64,000 bases of DNA, from positions 62,001 to 126,000 of the forward strand of contig JAGXIT010000004.1 of assembly GCA_024635495.1 (NCBI GenBank). The letters run 5' to 3'. The stretch is from Candidatus Saccharimonadota bacterium (lineage in GTDB: Bacteria; Patescibacteriota; Saccharimonadia; Saccharimonadales; UBA4665). The notes beneath the pieces were generated by a model. The model was given only the letters and a program-made list of their open reading frames with translations. It was not told the DNA's origin and did no database searches. Each line of letters starts with the position of its first letter. Position 1 is the stretch's first letter. Of the stretch, positions 18,198 through 26,423 are shown one piece after another. The position numbers and the translations under genes were made by a program.

Positions 18198-19229
18198 TTA
18201 TTCTTCGGCGAGTGTGTAAGTAGCTTTGGCTACTCGCTTGAACTGCGCTTTGCTCTGAAGGTTCAGTAGGATGGTTGTTTCCTTGACGAAGCGACTCTTG
18301 AGTACGAGCTTGACGATCTCATCACGATGCAGTGGCTCACCAGCTTGTCGTAGTACGTCTGAGATGATATCAGCGACAGTACCCTTACTGTAGCCCCATT
18401 CACGTAGTGCGTAGATGCCGCGCCCAATGAGCACGAAGCGTTTGTCCTTGATGAGTTCGTTGTGGATTGCTTGGGTGGTTACATCTTTTCGTTTGAAATC
18501 ACTATCTTTGATAGCTTCGGCGATTTCATTGAAGTGCATATGTTGCTTGTTTTCACTTAGGATGACGTAGATTTTGTCGCGGATGTTCTTTGGGTTCACG
18601 GTAGGCCATTTGATAAGACCCCAACGGTTATTCAGGGTTGCAAGTTGCTTACTGATGCTCGCAAGGCCGGTTGCAAACTTCTCATTGCTCATTTCGGCGA
18701 TCTTGTTGACGTCTTTTGCACCGACTGGGCTGCCAGCCTTCTTGATAGCCTCTACGATTTTAGCAACTTCTTTCTTTATGCTAGCAGTATCATGGATCTT
18801 ACTGTTCCCTGCTGCCTGGAAATAGGTGTCGTCTTCATTGACGACTGCAATATTTGGACAAAGTTCAGTAAGAAATGCAAGACGAGATTGGTCTGTGCGG
18901 GTATTCTCGGAGGTAAGTGCTGCTGAAATAGAGGTAATACGAGCGGTCTCCCCCACCTCGCTCAACACAGTTAAGACGTGCTGTTCAACCTCTGCTACGT
19001 TTGGTAGGCTCGCACCAGTGCTACGGAGCTTTGTCATGACCGACTTCTCAAGCTGACGTACACGCTCTCTTGTGATGCCAAGGAGCTCGCCGATCTGTTC
19101 TAGGGTTTCCTTACGATCAAAAAGACCATAGCGTCGAGCTATGATTTCTCGCTCTCGCTCACGATCTATACTGTTCAAAATGTCTTGAACGATAGCTTCG
19201 GTGTCTAGGACGGCATTCTCTGTACTCAT
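18198..19229 (-). CDS. Sigma-70 region 4-like HTH protein fused to HARE-HTH (RpoE delta-like) domain
   Basis: EREREIIARRYGLFDRKETLEQIGELLGITRERVRQLEKSVMTKLR plus C-term HFNEIAEAIKDSDFKRKDVTTQAIHNELIKDKRFVLIGRGIYAL. Confidence 0.75.
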   Translation of the reverse strand: MSTENAVLDTEAIVQDILNSIDREREREIIARRYGLFDRKETLEQIGELLGITRERVRQLEKSVMTKLRSTGASLPNVAEVEQHVLTVLSEVGETARITSISAALTSENTRTDQSRLAFLTELCPNIAVVNEDDTYFQAAGNSKIHDTASIKKEVAKIVEAIKKAGSPVGAKDVNKIAEMSNEKFATGLASISKQLATLNNRWGLIKWPTVNPKNIRDKIYVILSENKQHMHFNEIAEAIKDSDFKRKDVTTQAIHNELIKDKRFVLIGRGIYALREWGYSKGTVADIISDVLRQAGEPLHRDEIVKLVLKSRFVKETTILLNLQSKAQFKRVAKATYTLAEE

Positions 19230-19402
19230 AAGTTCCTCTTATTTTATAACTTTTGTTGAATTTAGTCAATCACTTTGTCTAATAATCTTATTGTAGCATA
19301 AAATGGCAGCACAAGCGTTATATGTGTTGTAAAAAGTCATTAGAAAATAACTTGATATCCTTACAAATTGTGGAAAAGCTCTTTTTTAAATAATGTGTTC
19401 GT

Positions 19403-21718
19403 TTAGCGACGGGTTCGACGGGGTTTTTTGCTCTTGGCGGGTGCGTCGGCTAGTAGTTTGAGAGCCTTTTCTTGAGTAATAGTTGTCGGGTCGATGTTCT
19501 TGGCTATGCGAGCGTTCTTTGTGCCATCGGTGACATATGGGCCCCAGCGCCCCTTCAATACTTTTACTCCATCGTCGAATTCTGCAATGTTTTTCTCTGC
19601 TTCAGTTTGTAGCTTCGTGGTATAGAGTTCAAGCGCAGTCTCAAGGCTAATATCGTGTGGATCATGTGGCTTGATGCTGACAAATAACTTGCCTATTAGG
19701 ATATAGGGGCCAAAACGACCGATGTTTGCACGAATATCTTGCCCGTCTTCGGTCTGGCCGACAAGGCGAGGTAGCTCGAAGGCTTTGAGGGCCTGCTCGA
19801 GGGTGACTGTCTCAACACTTGCGCCCTTGGGCATTGGGGCAAATGTTGGCTTTTCTTCTTTGTCGCCACCATCACCGAGCTGTAATAATGGTCCAAATTT
19901 CCCGAATCTAGTTAAAATTGGCTTGCCGCTCTTGGGGTCTTTGCCGATTTCTCTTGCTTGTGAGACACTGCTTCGTTCAATATCACCTGATTTCTCGATG
20001 AGTTCACGGAATGGCCCGTAAAAGTCGCTCAGCATGCTATTACGGTCCATCTGATTGGCCGCAATCTCATCGAAATGCTTTTCTACGCTGGCAGTAAAGC
20101 CATAATCGACAATCTTATCGAAGTAGTCGGTTAAGAAATCGCTAATTAGTAGTCCGCTTGGAGTTGGCACGAGCTTGCCTTTGTCGGCTCCAGTTTTCTC
20201 CTGGACGATCTGACGCCCTGTCTGACCGTTTTTGTAGGTTAATTCGATAAGGTCACGGGGTTCGCCTTCTCCATCGCCTCGTTCAGCATAGCCACGAGCC
20301 TGAATAGTGCCAATAATCGTCGCATAGGTGCTTGGGCGGCCAATACCGAGTTCTTCGAGTTTCTTTACCAGGCTACCTTCTGTATAGCGGGCCGGTGGTC
20401 GGGCGAATAATTGTCGGGCAGTTACTTGGGTAATGTCGAGGACGCTTCCCTCTTCTACGTTCGGAAGGATGGCATCGTCTTTGCTACGGCCATAGACACG
20501 CATAAAGCCATCAAATACTAAGACTTCACCTTTAGCCTCGAAACTCAATTCATCTGTCTGCCCAGATGCATGCTCAATCTTGACACTAATTACGGTCTTT
20601 TCGAGTTTTGCGGGGGCCATCTGGCTTGCTAGGGTGCGTCGACGGATAAGTTCATAGATCTTCTGGTCGCCAGCTTCACTTGCGCCGAACTCTGCTGAAA
20701 TATCTGTCGGTCGAATTGCCTCATGAGCTTCTTGAGCATTAGCAGACTTGGTTTTGAAAGCTCGAACCTGTGAATATGACTCGCCGTACTCCTTCGTGAT
20801 ATAACTGGCAGCGCTAGCCATTGCTTGCTTGCTTAGACTGACAGAGTCAGTTCGCATATAGGTAATCTTACCGGCCTGGTAGAGTTTCTGGGCAGCACTC
20901 ATAGTCGCCCGAGAGCCATAGCCGAGTTTGGAATTGGCGTCTTGCTGGAGGGTACTCGTCGTAAATGGTGCTGCTGGATTTCGGGTGCCAGGACTTTTAG
21001 TAATGCTCTGGACCATAAAGCTTGCATCGTTAAGCTTGTCGAGAAAGGCTTGAGCGTCCCTCTCTGTCGAGAAGCGTTCGCTTAACTCTGCCGTAAACGT
21101 CTCGTCGCTGCGGGTGAATTCGGCAATAACCTTGAATTGATAACTGCTCTCAAATGCATTGATCTCACGCTCTCGCTCGACGAGCAGCCGTACAGCTGGG
21201 CTCTGGACGCGTCCAGCGCTCTTGCCTCCAGGGACTTTCTTCCAGACAACTGGACTGAGTTCAAAGCCAACGATTCGATCGAGGATTTGGCGGGCCTGTT
21301 GGGCGTGTACGAGATGCATATCAACAGTGCGAGGGCTTTTTATAGCCTCTTCTATGGCACTCTTGGTAATTTCATGGAAGACAATGCGCTTAGTCTTAGC
21401 GGTATCAAGCCCGAGGACTTCACAAAGGTGCCAGGCTATTGCCTCTCCTTCGCGGTCTTCATCGGTAGCGAGCCAGACGGTCTCAGCGGTTTTGACGGCG
21501 CTTTTTAGCTCTGCGATAACCTTCTTCTTCTCGGTGTCAACTTCGTAGGTAGTAGCAAAATTGTTCTTCGTATCGATGGGTGGCGTACCATCCTTGGTCT
21601 TTTTTGCGATAGATCGAATGTGGCCCACGCTTGAAAGCACCTTGAAATCTTTACCTAAGTATTTCTCGATGGTTTTGGCTTTTGCCGGCGACTCTACTAT
21701 TACGAGATTTTTTGCCAT
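19403..21718 (-). CDS. topA: DNA topoisomerase I
   Basis: MAKNLVIVESPAKAKTIEKYLGKDFKVLSSVGHIR; ITYMRTDSVSLS; C-terminal topo repeats. Confidence 0.95.
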   Translation of the reverse strand: MAKNLVIVESPAKAKTIEKYLGKDFKVLSSVGHIRSIAKKTKDGTPPIDTKNNFATTYEVDTEKKKVIAELKSAVKTAETVWLATDEDREGEAIAWHLCEVLGLDTAKTKRIVFHEITKSAIEEAIKSPRTVDMHLVHAQQARQILDRIVGFELSPVVWKKVPGGKSAGRVQSPAVRLLVEREREINAFESSYQFKVIAEFTRSDETFTAELSERFSTERDAQAFLDKLNDASFMVQSITKSPGTRNPAAPFTTSTLQQDANSKLGYGSRATMSAAQKLYQAGKITYMRTDSVSLSKQAMASAASYITKEYGESYSQVRAFKTKSANAQEAHEAIRPTDISAEFGASEAGDQKIYELIRRRTLASQMAPAKLEKTVISVKIEHASGQTDELSFEAKGEVLVFDGFMRVYGRSKDDAILPNVEEGSVLDITQVTARQLFARPPARYTEGSLVKKLEELGIGRPSTYATIIGTIQARGYAERGDGEGEPRDLIELTYKNGQTGRQIVQEKTGADKGKLVPTPSGLLISDFLTDYFDKIVDYGFTASVEKHFDEIAANQMDRNSMLSDFYGPFRELIEKSGDIERSSVSQAREIGKDPKSGKPILTRFGKFGPLLQLGDGGDKEEKPTFAPMPKGASVETVTLEQALKAFELPRLVGQTEDGQDIRANIGRFGPYILIGKLFVSIKPHDPHDISLETALELYTTKLQTEAEKNIAEFDDGVKVLKGRWGPYVTDGTKNARIAKNIDPTTITQEKALKLLADAPAKSKKPRRTRR

Positions 21719-21793
21719 GCTTGTCATATAAGTATACGTATCGTTCTAGTTGACACAAGGGTTAAGCCTACAACATGTCAAAATTGATTGCAA

Positions 21794-21967
21794 CTACTCC
21801 ATATAATTTTGTGCGAATTTGTAGCCAGCCCATATGCCGATCAGGCTTCCTATTGTGCCGCCGATGATTCCCCATGCTCTAAAGAAATTGCCTCCGTCGA
21901 GCAAAGAACCGAGCCAACTGCCAAGGATACTTCCCATGGTTAACCCGATCCAAATCATAAGCTTCAT
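21794..21967 (-). CDS. Small glycine-rich membrane protein (57 aa; below the ORF-track cutoff)
   Basis: MKLMIWIGLTMGSILGSWLGSLLDGGNFFRAWGIIGGTIGSLIGIWAGYKFAQNYME*. Confidence 0.5.
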   Translation of the reverse strand: MKLMIWIGLTMGSILGSWLGSLLDGGNFFRAWGIIGGTIGSLIGIWAGYKFAQNYME

Positions 21968-21976
21968 GTCTCTAGT

Positions 21977-22840
21977 TTAGCACGGCGCCCAGTGGTTATT
22001 GCCCAGCGGGCGAATTTTGCCACTGAGCTCAAGCATCGTAAGTGTTTGCGAGTAGAGGTCTGAACTGAGCTGAGTCTTTTGTAGAAGTTCATGCCCATCC
22101 GAGAGCCCGGTATAGAGCAGATCAAGAATTGCCTGTTCTGCCGGGTTGTCGCCCTTATGTATGTAGGATGTCTCCGTGAGGTTGCCCGCCCCGAGTACTT
22201 GGAGGATATCTGCTACTGATGTCACCGGTAGAGCACCAGATTTAATAAGATTATTGCAACCGACTGAGTTTGGACTTGTGATATTCCCGGGCACGACTAG
22301 GACGTCAATACCCTGCTCGAGAGCAAATCGAGCTGTATGTAGCGTGCCACTTTTCTCGCTGGCCTCTGTTATGAGTAGTGCGTCAGCAAGTCCAGCGACG
22401 ATTCGATTTCGTGCCACGAAGTGTTGCTTGAAGCTCGGCGTCCCCTCTGGGTACTCACTTATCAGCGCACCGCCTGATTCAAGAATGCGTTTAGCTAGCT
22501 GAGTATTGTTTGCTGGGTATATCTTGTCGAGGCCATTTGCTAGGACCGCGATATGAAGCCCACCTGCCCGCACGGCTGCTTCGTGAGCGATAGTGTCAAC
22601 ACCGAGAGCTAGGCCGCTGACAATCGTAATGCCCCGTTCTGCGAGCGCTGTTGCTAGCTGATCGGTAATAGTGTGTCCGTACGGTGTCACCGCCCTGCTA
22701 CCCACGATAGCCACTCGAGGCCTCTTGAGCCATAAAGTGGGCTCAGCGCCGATGTAATAGAGCTCCTTCGGTGGCGATGCAATCTCACGGAGGGGCGCTG
22801 GGTAGGATTTAGCCTGTAATAATACTTTGTTTACTTTCAT
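21977..22840 (-). CDS. dprA: DNA-processing protein DprA
   Basis: PRVAIVGSRAVTPYGHTITDQLATALAERGITIVSGLALGVDTIAHEAAV. Confidence 0.92.
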   Translation of the reverse strand: MKVNKVLLQAKSYPAPLREIASPPKELYYIGAEPTLWLKRPRVAIVGSRAVTPYGHTITDQLATALAERGITIVSGLALGVDTIAHEAAVRAGGLHIAVLANGLDKIYPANNTQLAKRILESGGALISEYPEGTPSFKQHFVARNRIVAGLADALLITEASEKSGTLHTARFALEQGIDVLVVPGNITSPNSVGCNNLIKSGALPVTSVADILQVLGAGNLTETSYIHKGDNPAEQAILDLLYTGLSDGHELLQKTQLSSDLYSQTLTMLELSGKIRPLGNNHWAPC

Positions 22841-22859
22841 ACAAAATAGTTTATAAGTA

Positions 22860-22888
22860 TTGACATATTGACACTTTTTTGCTAGAAT
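22860..22888 (+). promoter_or_regulatory. Near-consensus promoter TTGACA-17-TAGAAT for the ncRNA locus
   Basis: -35 22860-22865, 17-nt spacer, -10 22883-22888. Confidence 0.7.
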
Positions 22889-22962
22889 TACAAATTGTAA
22901 GTGGTCGTACGTTTTATGGTCACATTAAGTACCTTATATCCCCATTCTAACATTTTGTTAGA

Positions 22963-23070
22963 TTGTTTTAGAACGTGCCATATGGGCCCAAAAGCTCATC
23001 AGAACAGTTGTTACCCTCCACTTTTCTTTTCTGGCAAGGTCCCCTCGGGGGCTATTGCGTTCTAAAACAA
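22963..23070 (+). ncRNA. Unassigned structured RNA domain closed by a perfect 13-bp stem
   Basis: TTGTTTTAGAACG (22963-22975) / CGTTCTAAAACAA (23058-23070); internal CCCC-TCGG-GGGC-type hairpin. Confidence 0.5.
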
Positions 23071-23167
23071 ACTAACCCCTTTAACTGGACCTTTCGTGCT
23101 TTTGCAGGTCAGGTCCCCTTAGAAGGAAGCAACGAGCCTAAACGGTTTCTGATATTTCGGTATTAGG
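23071..23167 (+). ncRNA. ffs: Probable signal recognition particle RNA (SRP/4.5S-like)
   Basis: GCAGGTCAGGTCCCCTTAGAAGGAAGCAACGAGCC matches the SRP domain IV motif (AGGTCAGGTCC..GGAAGCA); flanking arms ACTAACCCC..GGTATTAGG roughly complementary. Confidence 0.7.
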
Positions 23168-23251
23168 AGGCACACCACAATTTGATTAGTGAGTGATGCT
23201 TCGTTCCTATCAAGGTGGGTTGAAGGGTGGACGGAGGCGACGTGTTCGCCT

Positions 23252-23302
23252 CCACAAAAGGTCCGTGAGCGGTGCCCACCCCCTCTCACGGACCTTTTGT
23301 GG
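23252..23302 (+). terminator. Strong 18-bp hairpin at the 3' side of the ncRNA locus (terminator or regulatory)
   Basis: CCACAAAAGGTCCGTGAG - 15 nt - CTCACGGACCTTTTGTGG, perfect stem. Confidence 0.5.
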
Positions 23303-23320
23303 TTAAATAGAACAATACTT

Positions 23321-23605
23321 ATGGAACGACACGGCGAAAACATATATTTCGATGAGAAAGAGCAGGAACGATTCAACGTCCCCGTTCGCTTAGGCTCGGG
23401 TGCTGCACGCTGTGAGTCGATTGCTAGGATGCGAGATGCAGAAGATCGTAGTGCGGCCGCTTTAGTAATCAGGCTGGTGAGTAGTAACCGCGACTGGATG
23501 TCTCAAGCCGTTGGCGCTCGTCGTCAGATGGCCGCAGAGCTGGACTTGGAATTTGCTAATAATCTGTACGCTGCTTGCCCCTCGTATACTACTGAGGATT
23601 TATAA
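23321..23605 (+). CDS. Hypothetical protein (94 aa)
   Basis: ATG 23321 MERHGENIYFDEKEQERFNVPVRLGSG.. in frame with the longer ORF 23189-23605. Confidence 0.5.
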   Translation: MERHGENIYFDEKEQERFNVPVRLGSGAARCESIARMRDAEDRSAAALVIRLVSSNRDWMSQAVGARRQMAAELDLEFANNLYAACPSYTTEDL

Positions 23606-24175
23606 AAAGTTGCGGGTTTCGGCTGCTACCGGAGCACCGTAGGCATATTCACTCATGATTGAGCTGGTCTCTCGTAAGAGCTTCGGTATATTCTCTCGCT
23701 GGTCTGCACTGAATTTTTGTAGTACAAAATCGGCAGAATCGATTTGCTCGGGCATCTTTGGCCCAATGCCAATCCGGATACGGCCATAGCCCTCCCCGAG
23801 GTGCTGGGTGATGGATTTAACACCTTTGTGTCCGGCACTGCTGCCACCTACTCGCATGCGAATCTGCCCGAAATCAACATCGAGTTCATCGTGTATCACG
23901 ATGATATCATCGAGTGGAATCTTATAAAAATGCGCAATCGCCTGCACGGCATCTCCGCTCAAGTTCATAAAGGTTTGCGGCTTGCAGAGCAAAACTCGAG
24001 TGTCATTCATAGTAGCTTGTGTGACGTGACATTTCAGGTCTTTTTTGTCTGTCCATGGCTCAAAATTGTTTTTTACGGCGAATTCATCCAGGCACATAAA
24101 ACCGATATTGTGTCGTGTCATATCGTATTCACCACCTGGGTTACCTAGGCCGACAAAGAGTATCGTCTTGTTCAT
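23600..24175 (-). CDS. pth: Peptidyl-tRNA hydrolase
   Basis: MNKTILFVGLGNPGGEYDMTRHNIGFMCLDEFA..KPQTFMNLSGDAV..VIHDELDVDFGQIR. Confidence 0.93.
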   Translation of the reverse strand: MNKTILFVGLGNPGGEYDMTRHNIGFMCLDEFAVKNNFEPWTDKKDLKCHVTQATMNDTRVLLCKPQTFMNLSGDAVQAIAHFYKIPLDDIIVIHDELDVDFGQIRMRVGGSSAGHKGVKSITQHLGEGYGRIRIGIGPKMPEQIDSADFVLQKFSADQRENIPKLLRETSSIMSEYAYGAPVAAETRNFL

Positions 24176-24236
24176 GCCGTACGTCGTAAAGCTGATGCGA
24201 CTACCGATATCAGGGCGCTTTACAAACAGTGCCATA

Positions 24237-25643
24237 TTACTTCTGCCTTGCTCGATTTTTTATGTTTTTGCGCTGGATGCCGCTGCGCTCTGGCTTGGTT
24301 GGGCTATTGCCATGCTTGTGGCGGTCAGCCTTTTCGATGAACCAGAATTGTACAGCTGTACCTTCGAAGTCGAATTTGTAGCGAAGCTCACGCTCCATGA
24401 ATCGTTTGTAGCTCCAGTGGAGGAACTTTGTGTGCGAACCGAACACCTTGAAGGCTGGTATCGGGTTGTCGTCTTCCTGAACCATGTAATTGAGCTTTGG
24501 TGCACGGTTTTTGAGCCCGGCTGGTGGGTGCTTGGCTATGACGCTGCCGAGCCAAACATTGAGTGTGCGGGTGGTGATACGGGTCTTGCGGCGTTCCGCG
24601 ATCTGCAAGACTAGATCAAATAACTTAGAGACGTTCTGACCAGTGACACTACTGGTGAAAATCAGTGGCGCCCAAGGTACAAAATCAAAAATGTGTGCAA
24701 TCTCTGGTGCGAGTGAATCTCTGGTATATGCATCTTTGCCTTCGACAGAATCCCATTTGCTGACGACAAGTACGAGGCCCTTGCCCGCTTCCTTAACCAT
24801 GCCAGCGATTTTTTGGTCGAGACCAGTATTCATCTCATTTACATCCATTAGCAAGAAACACACATCGGCTTGTTCGATAGCCGCGAGGCTTCGTATGACG
24901 CTAAAGTGCTCGATGCCCACACCGATTTTGCCAGGGCGTCTGATACCGGCAGTATCCATAATCTCAAGCTCACGACCTCTGTAGCGGACAACTGCACGAT
25001 TGATGTCCCTTGTGGTGCCGGCGCGGTCTGCGACGATGGCTTGCTGTTTCTTCGCTAGGGAGTTGAATAGCGCGCTTTTGCCAACATTTGGGCGGCCTAG
25101 GAGCGCGACACGGAGACGATCGTTATCTTCTATCTCTGAGGCTTGCGGAATATGTGTGATGAGGCTATCGAGTAGCTCGTCGACGCCCCTGCGCTGGGTG
25201 GTGCTGGTCGGGAAGATGGCGCTGATGCCGAGTCGTTTGAAGTCATCGAGGTCGCTGCCTCGGGCTCTATCTACCTTGTTGAGGATTAAGAATACAGGCT
25301 TTTTGCTCTTAAGTGCGATGCGGGCGATGCGGCGGTCTTCTTCATTGATGGCGACGTTCGCCTCGACCACAACCCAGATGATATCGGCACTATCTGCTGC
25401 CTGCGTGATTTGCTCTTGGATAGTAAACTCGAAGTCATCGGCCGCATCCTTCATACCAGCGGTATCGATGAGCCAGAATTGGTGCTCGTGCCACTGTGCC
25501 TTTGATGCAATACTGTCACGTGTCGTACCGGCCTCGCGTGCGACGATGGCTTCGCGGCGTTCGAGGATAGCATTAAAAAGGCTGCTTTTTCCCACATTAG
25601 CACGCCCGACAATTGCGACGATCGGTAGTTTTTTACTAATCAT
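24237..25643 (-). CDS. der: GTPase Der (EngA)
   Basis: Two GTPase domains: GRANVGKSSLFNAI and GRPNVGKSALFNSL; C-terminal KH-like domain. Confidence 0.95.
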   Translation of the reverse strand: MISKKLPIVAIVGRANVGKSSLFNAILERREAIVAREAGTTRDSIASKAQWHEHQFWLIDTAGMKDAADDFEFTIQEQITQAADSADIIWVVVEANVAINEEDRRIARIALKSKKPVFLILNKVDRARGSDLDDFKRLGISAIFPTSTTQRRGVDELLDSLITHIPQASEIEDNDRLRVALLGRPNVGKSALFNSLAKKQQAIVADRAGTTRDINRAVVRYRGRELEIMDTAGIRRPGKIGVGIEHFSVIRSLAAIEQADVCFLLMDVNEMNTGLDQKIAGMVKEAGKGLVLVVSKWDSVEGKDAYTRDSLAPEIAHIFDFVPWAPLIFTSSVTGQNVSKLFDLVLQIAERRKTRITTRTLNVWLGSVIAKHPPAGLKNRAPKLNYMVQEDDNPIPAFKVFGSHTKFLHWSYKRFMERELRYKFDFEGTAVQFWFIEKADRHKHGNSPTKPERSGIQRKNIKNRARQK

Positions 25644-25730
25644 TTGTTGTCATTATAACAGATATGAACACAAAATGACACCCCTAGAAGGCCTCTGAAT
25701 TGCGCGTAGGGATTATTGGCGATTATGGAT

Positions 25731-26399
25731 TTAAGTAGTAGTCACAGACTTGGTTTTACCTAAAGCAAGTGTGTTGAGCGAGTATGGACCGAAGGTTGTA
25801 CGGTTGAGCTCTGGGACACCGTAGCCGAGGGCAGAAAACGTGCGGCGTATCTGTCGATTACGGCCTTCTCGCATCGTGACACGGATACGTGAGCGGCGGG
25901 GATTCAGTATTTCAATCTGGAATGTACTGTTGCCGTCTTCGAGCATGACGCCATGGTCAGATATCATCTGTTGGTGCAGTGGCTCTAGCGGCTGGCTGAG
26001 TCTTGCCTCGTACACTTTAACCTTTTGGTATTTCGGGTGCGTTAGCTCGTTGGCAAGGTCACCATCGTCTGTCAAAAGAAGCAGACCTGAAGAAAACTTG
26101 TCGAGTCTTCCGACTGGTTGCAGGCGCTCATACGCTTTTGGCAAGATGTCATAAATTGTTTCACTGCCCTGCCCATCCCTGGAGCAAACATAGCCGACAG
26201 GCTTATTAAACATAATAGTCGTATGATTCATGACAGGCCGTACGCGAACATCATCTAGTAATACGATGTCTGTATCCCCTACGTCAGCTCCCGGTCCCGG
26301 AACATTGTCATTGATAGTTACACGACCATTGGCTATAGCTTCGTCGGCTGCCCGACGACTAAGGGGTGTGCTAGCTGCGATGTATTTGTTGATTCTCAC
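25731..26399 (-). CDS. RsuA/RluB-family pseudouridine synthase
   Basis: S4-like N-term, PVGRLDKFSSGLLLLTDDGDL, EGRNRQIRRTFSALG. Confidence 0.9.
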   Translation of the reverse strand: MRINKYIAASTPLSRRAADEAIANGRVTINDNVPGPGADVGDTDIVLLDDVRVRPVMNHTTIMFNKPVGYVCSRDGQGSETIYDILPKAYERLQPVGRLDKFSSGLLLLTDDGDLANELTHPKYQKVKVYEARLSQPLEPLHQQMISDHGVMLEDGNSTFQIEILNPRRSRIRVTMREGRNRQIRRTFSALGYGVPELNRTTFGPYSLNTLALGKTKSVTTT

Positions 26400-26423
26400 G
26401 GTTTAAGCGTACACCAAATGGGC

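Noticed and set aside
23220-23302. T-box riboswitch suggested by AAGGGTGGAC..
   Set aside because: Lacks AGGGTGGNACCGCG and Stem I motifs; the region is better explained as the 3' flank of the SRP-like RNA.
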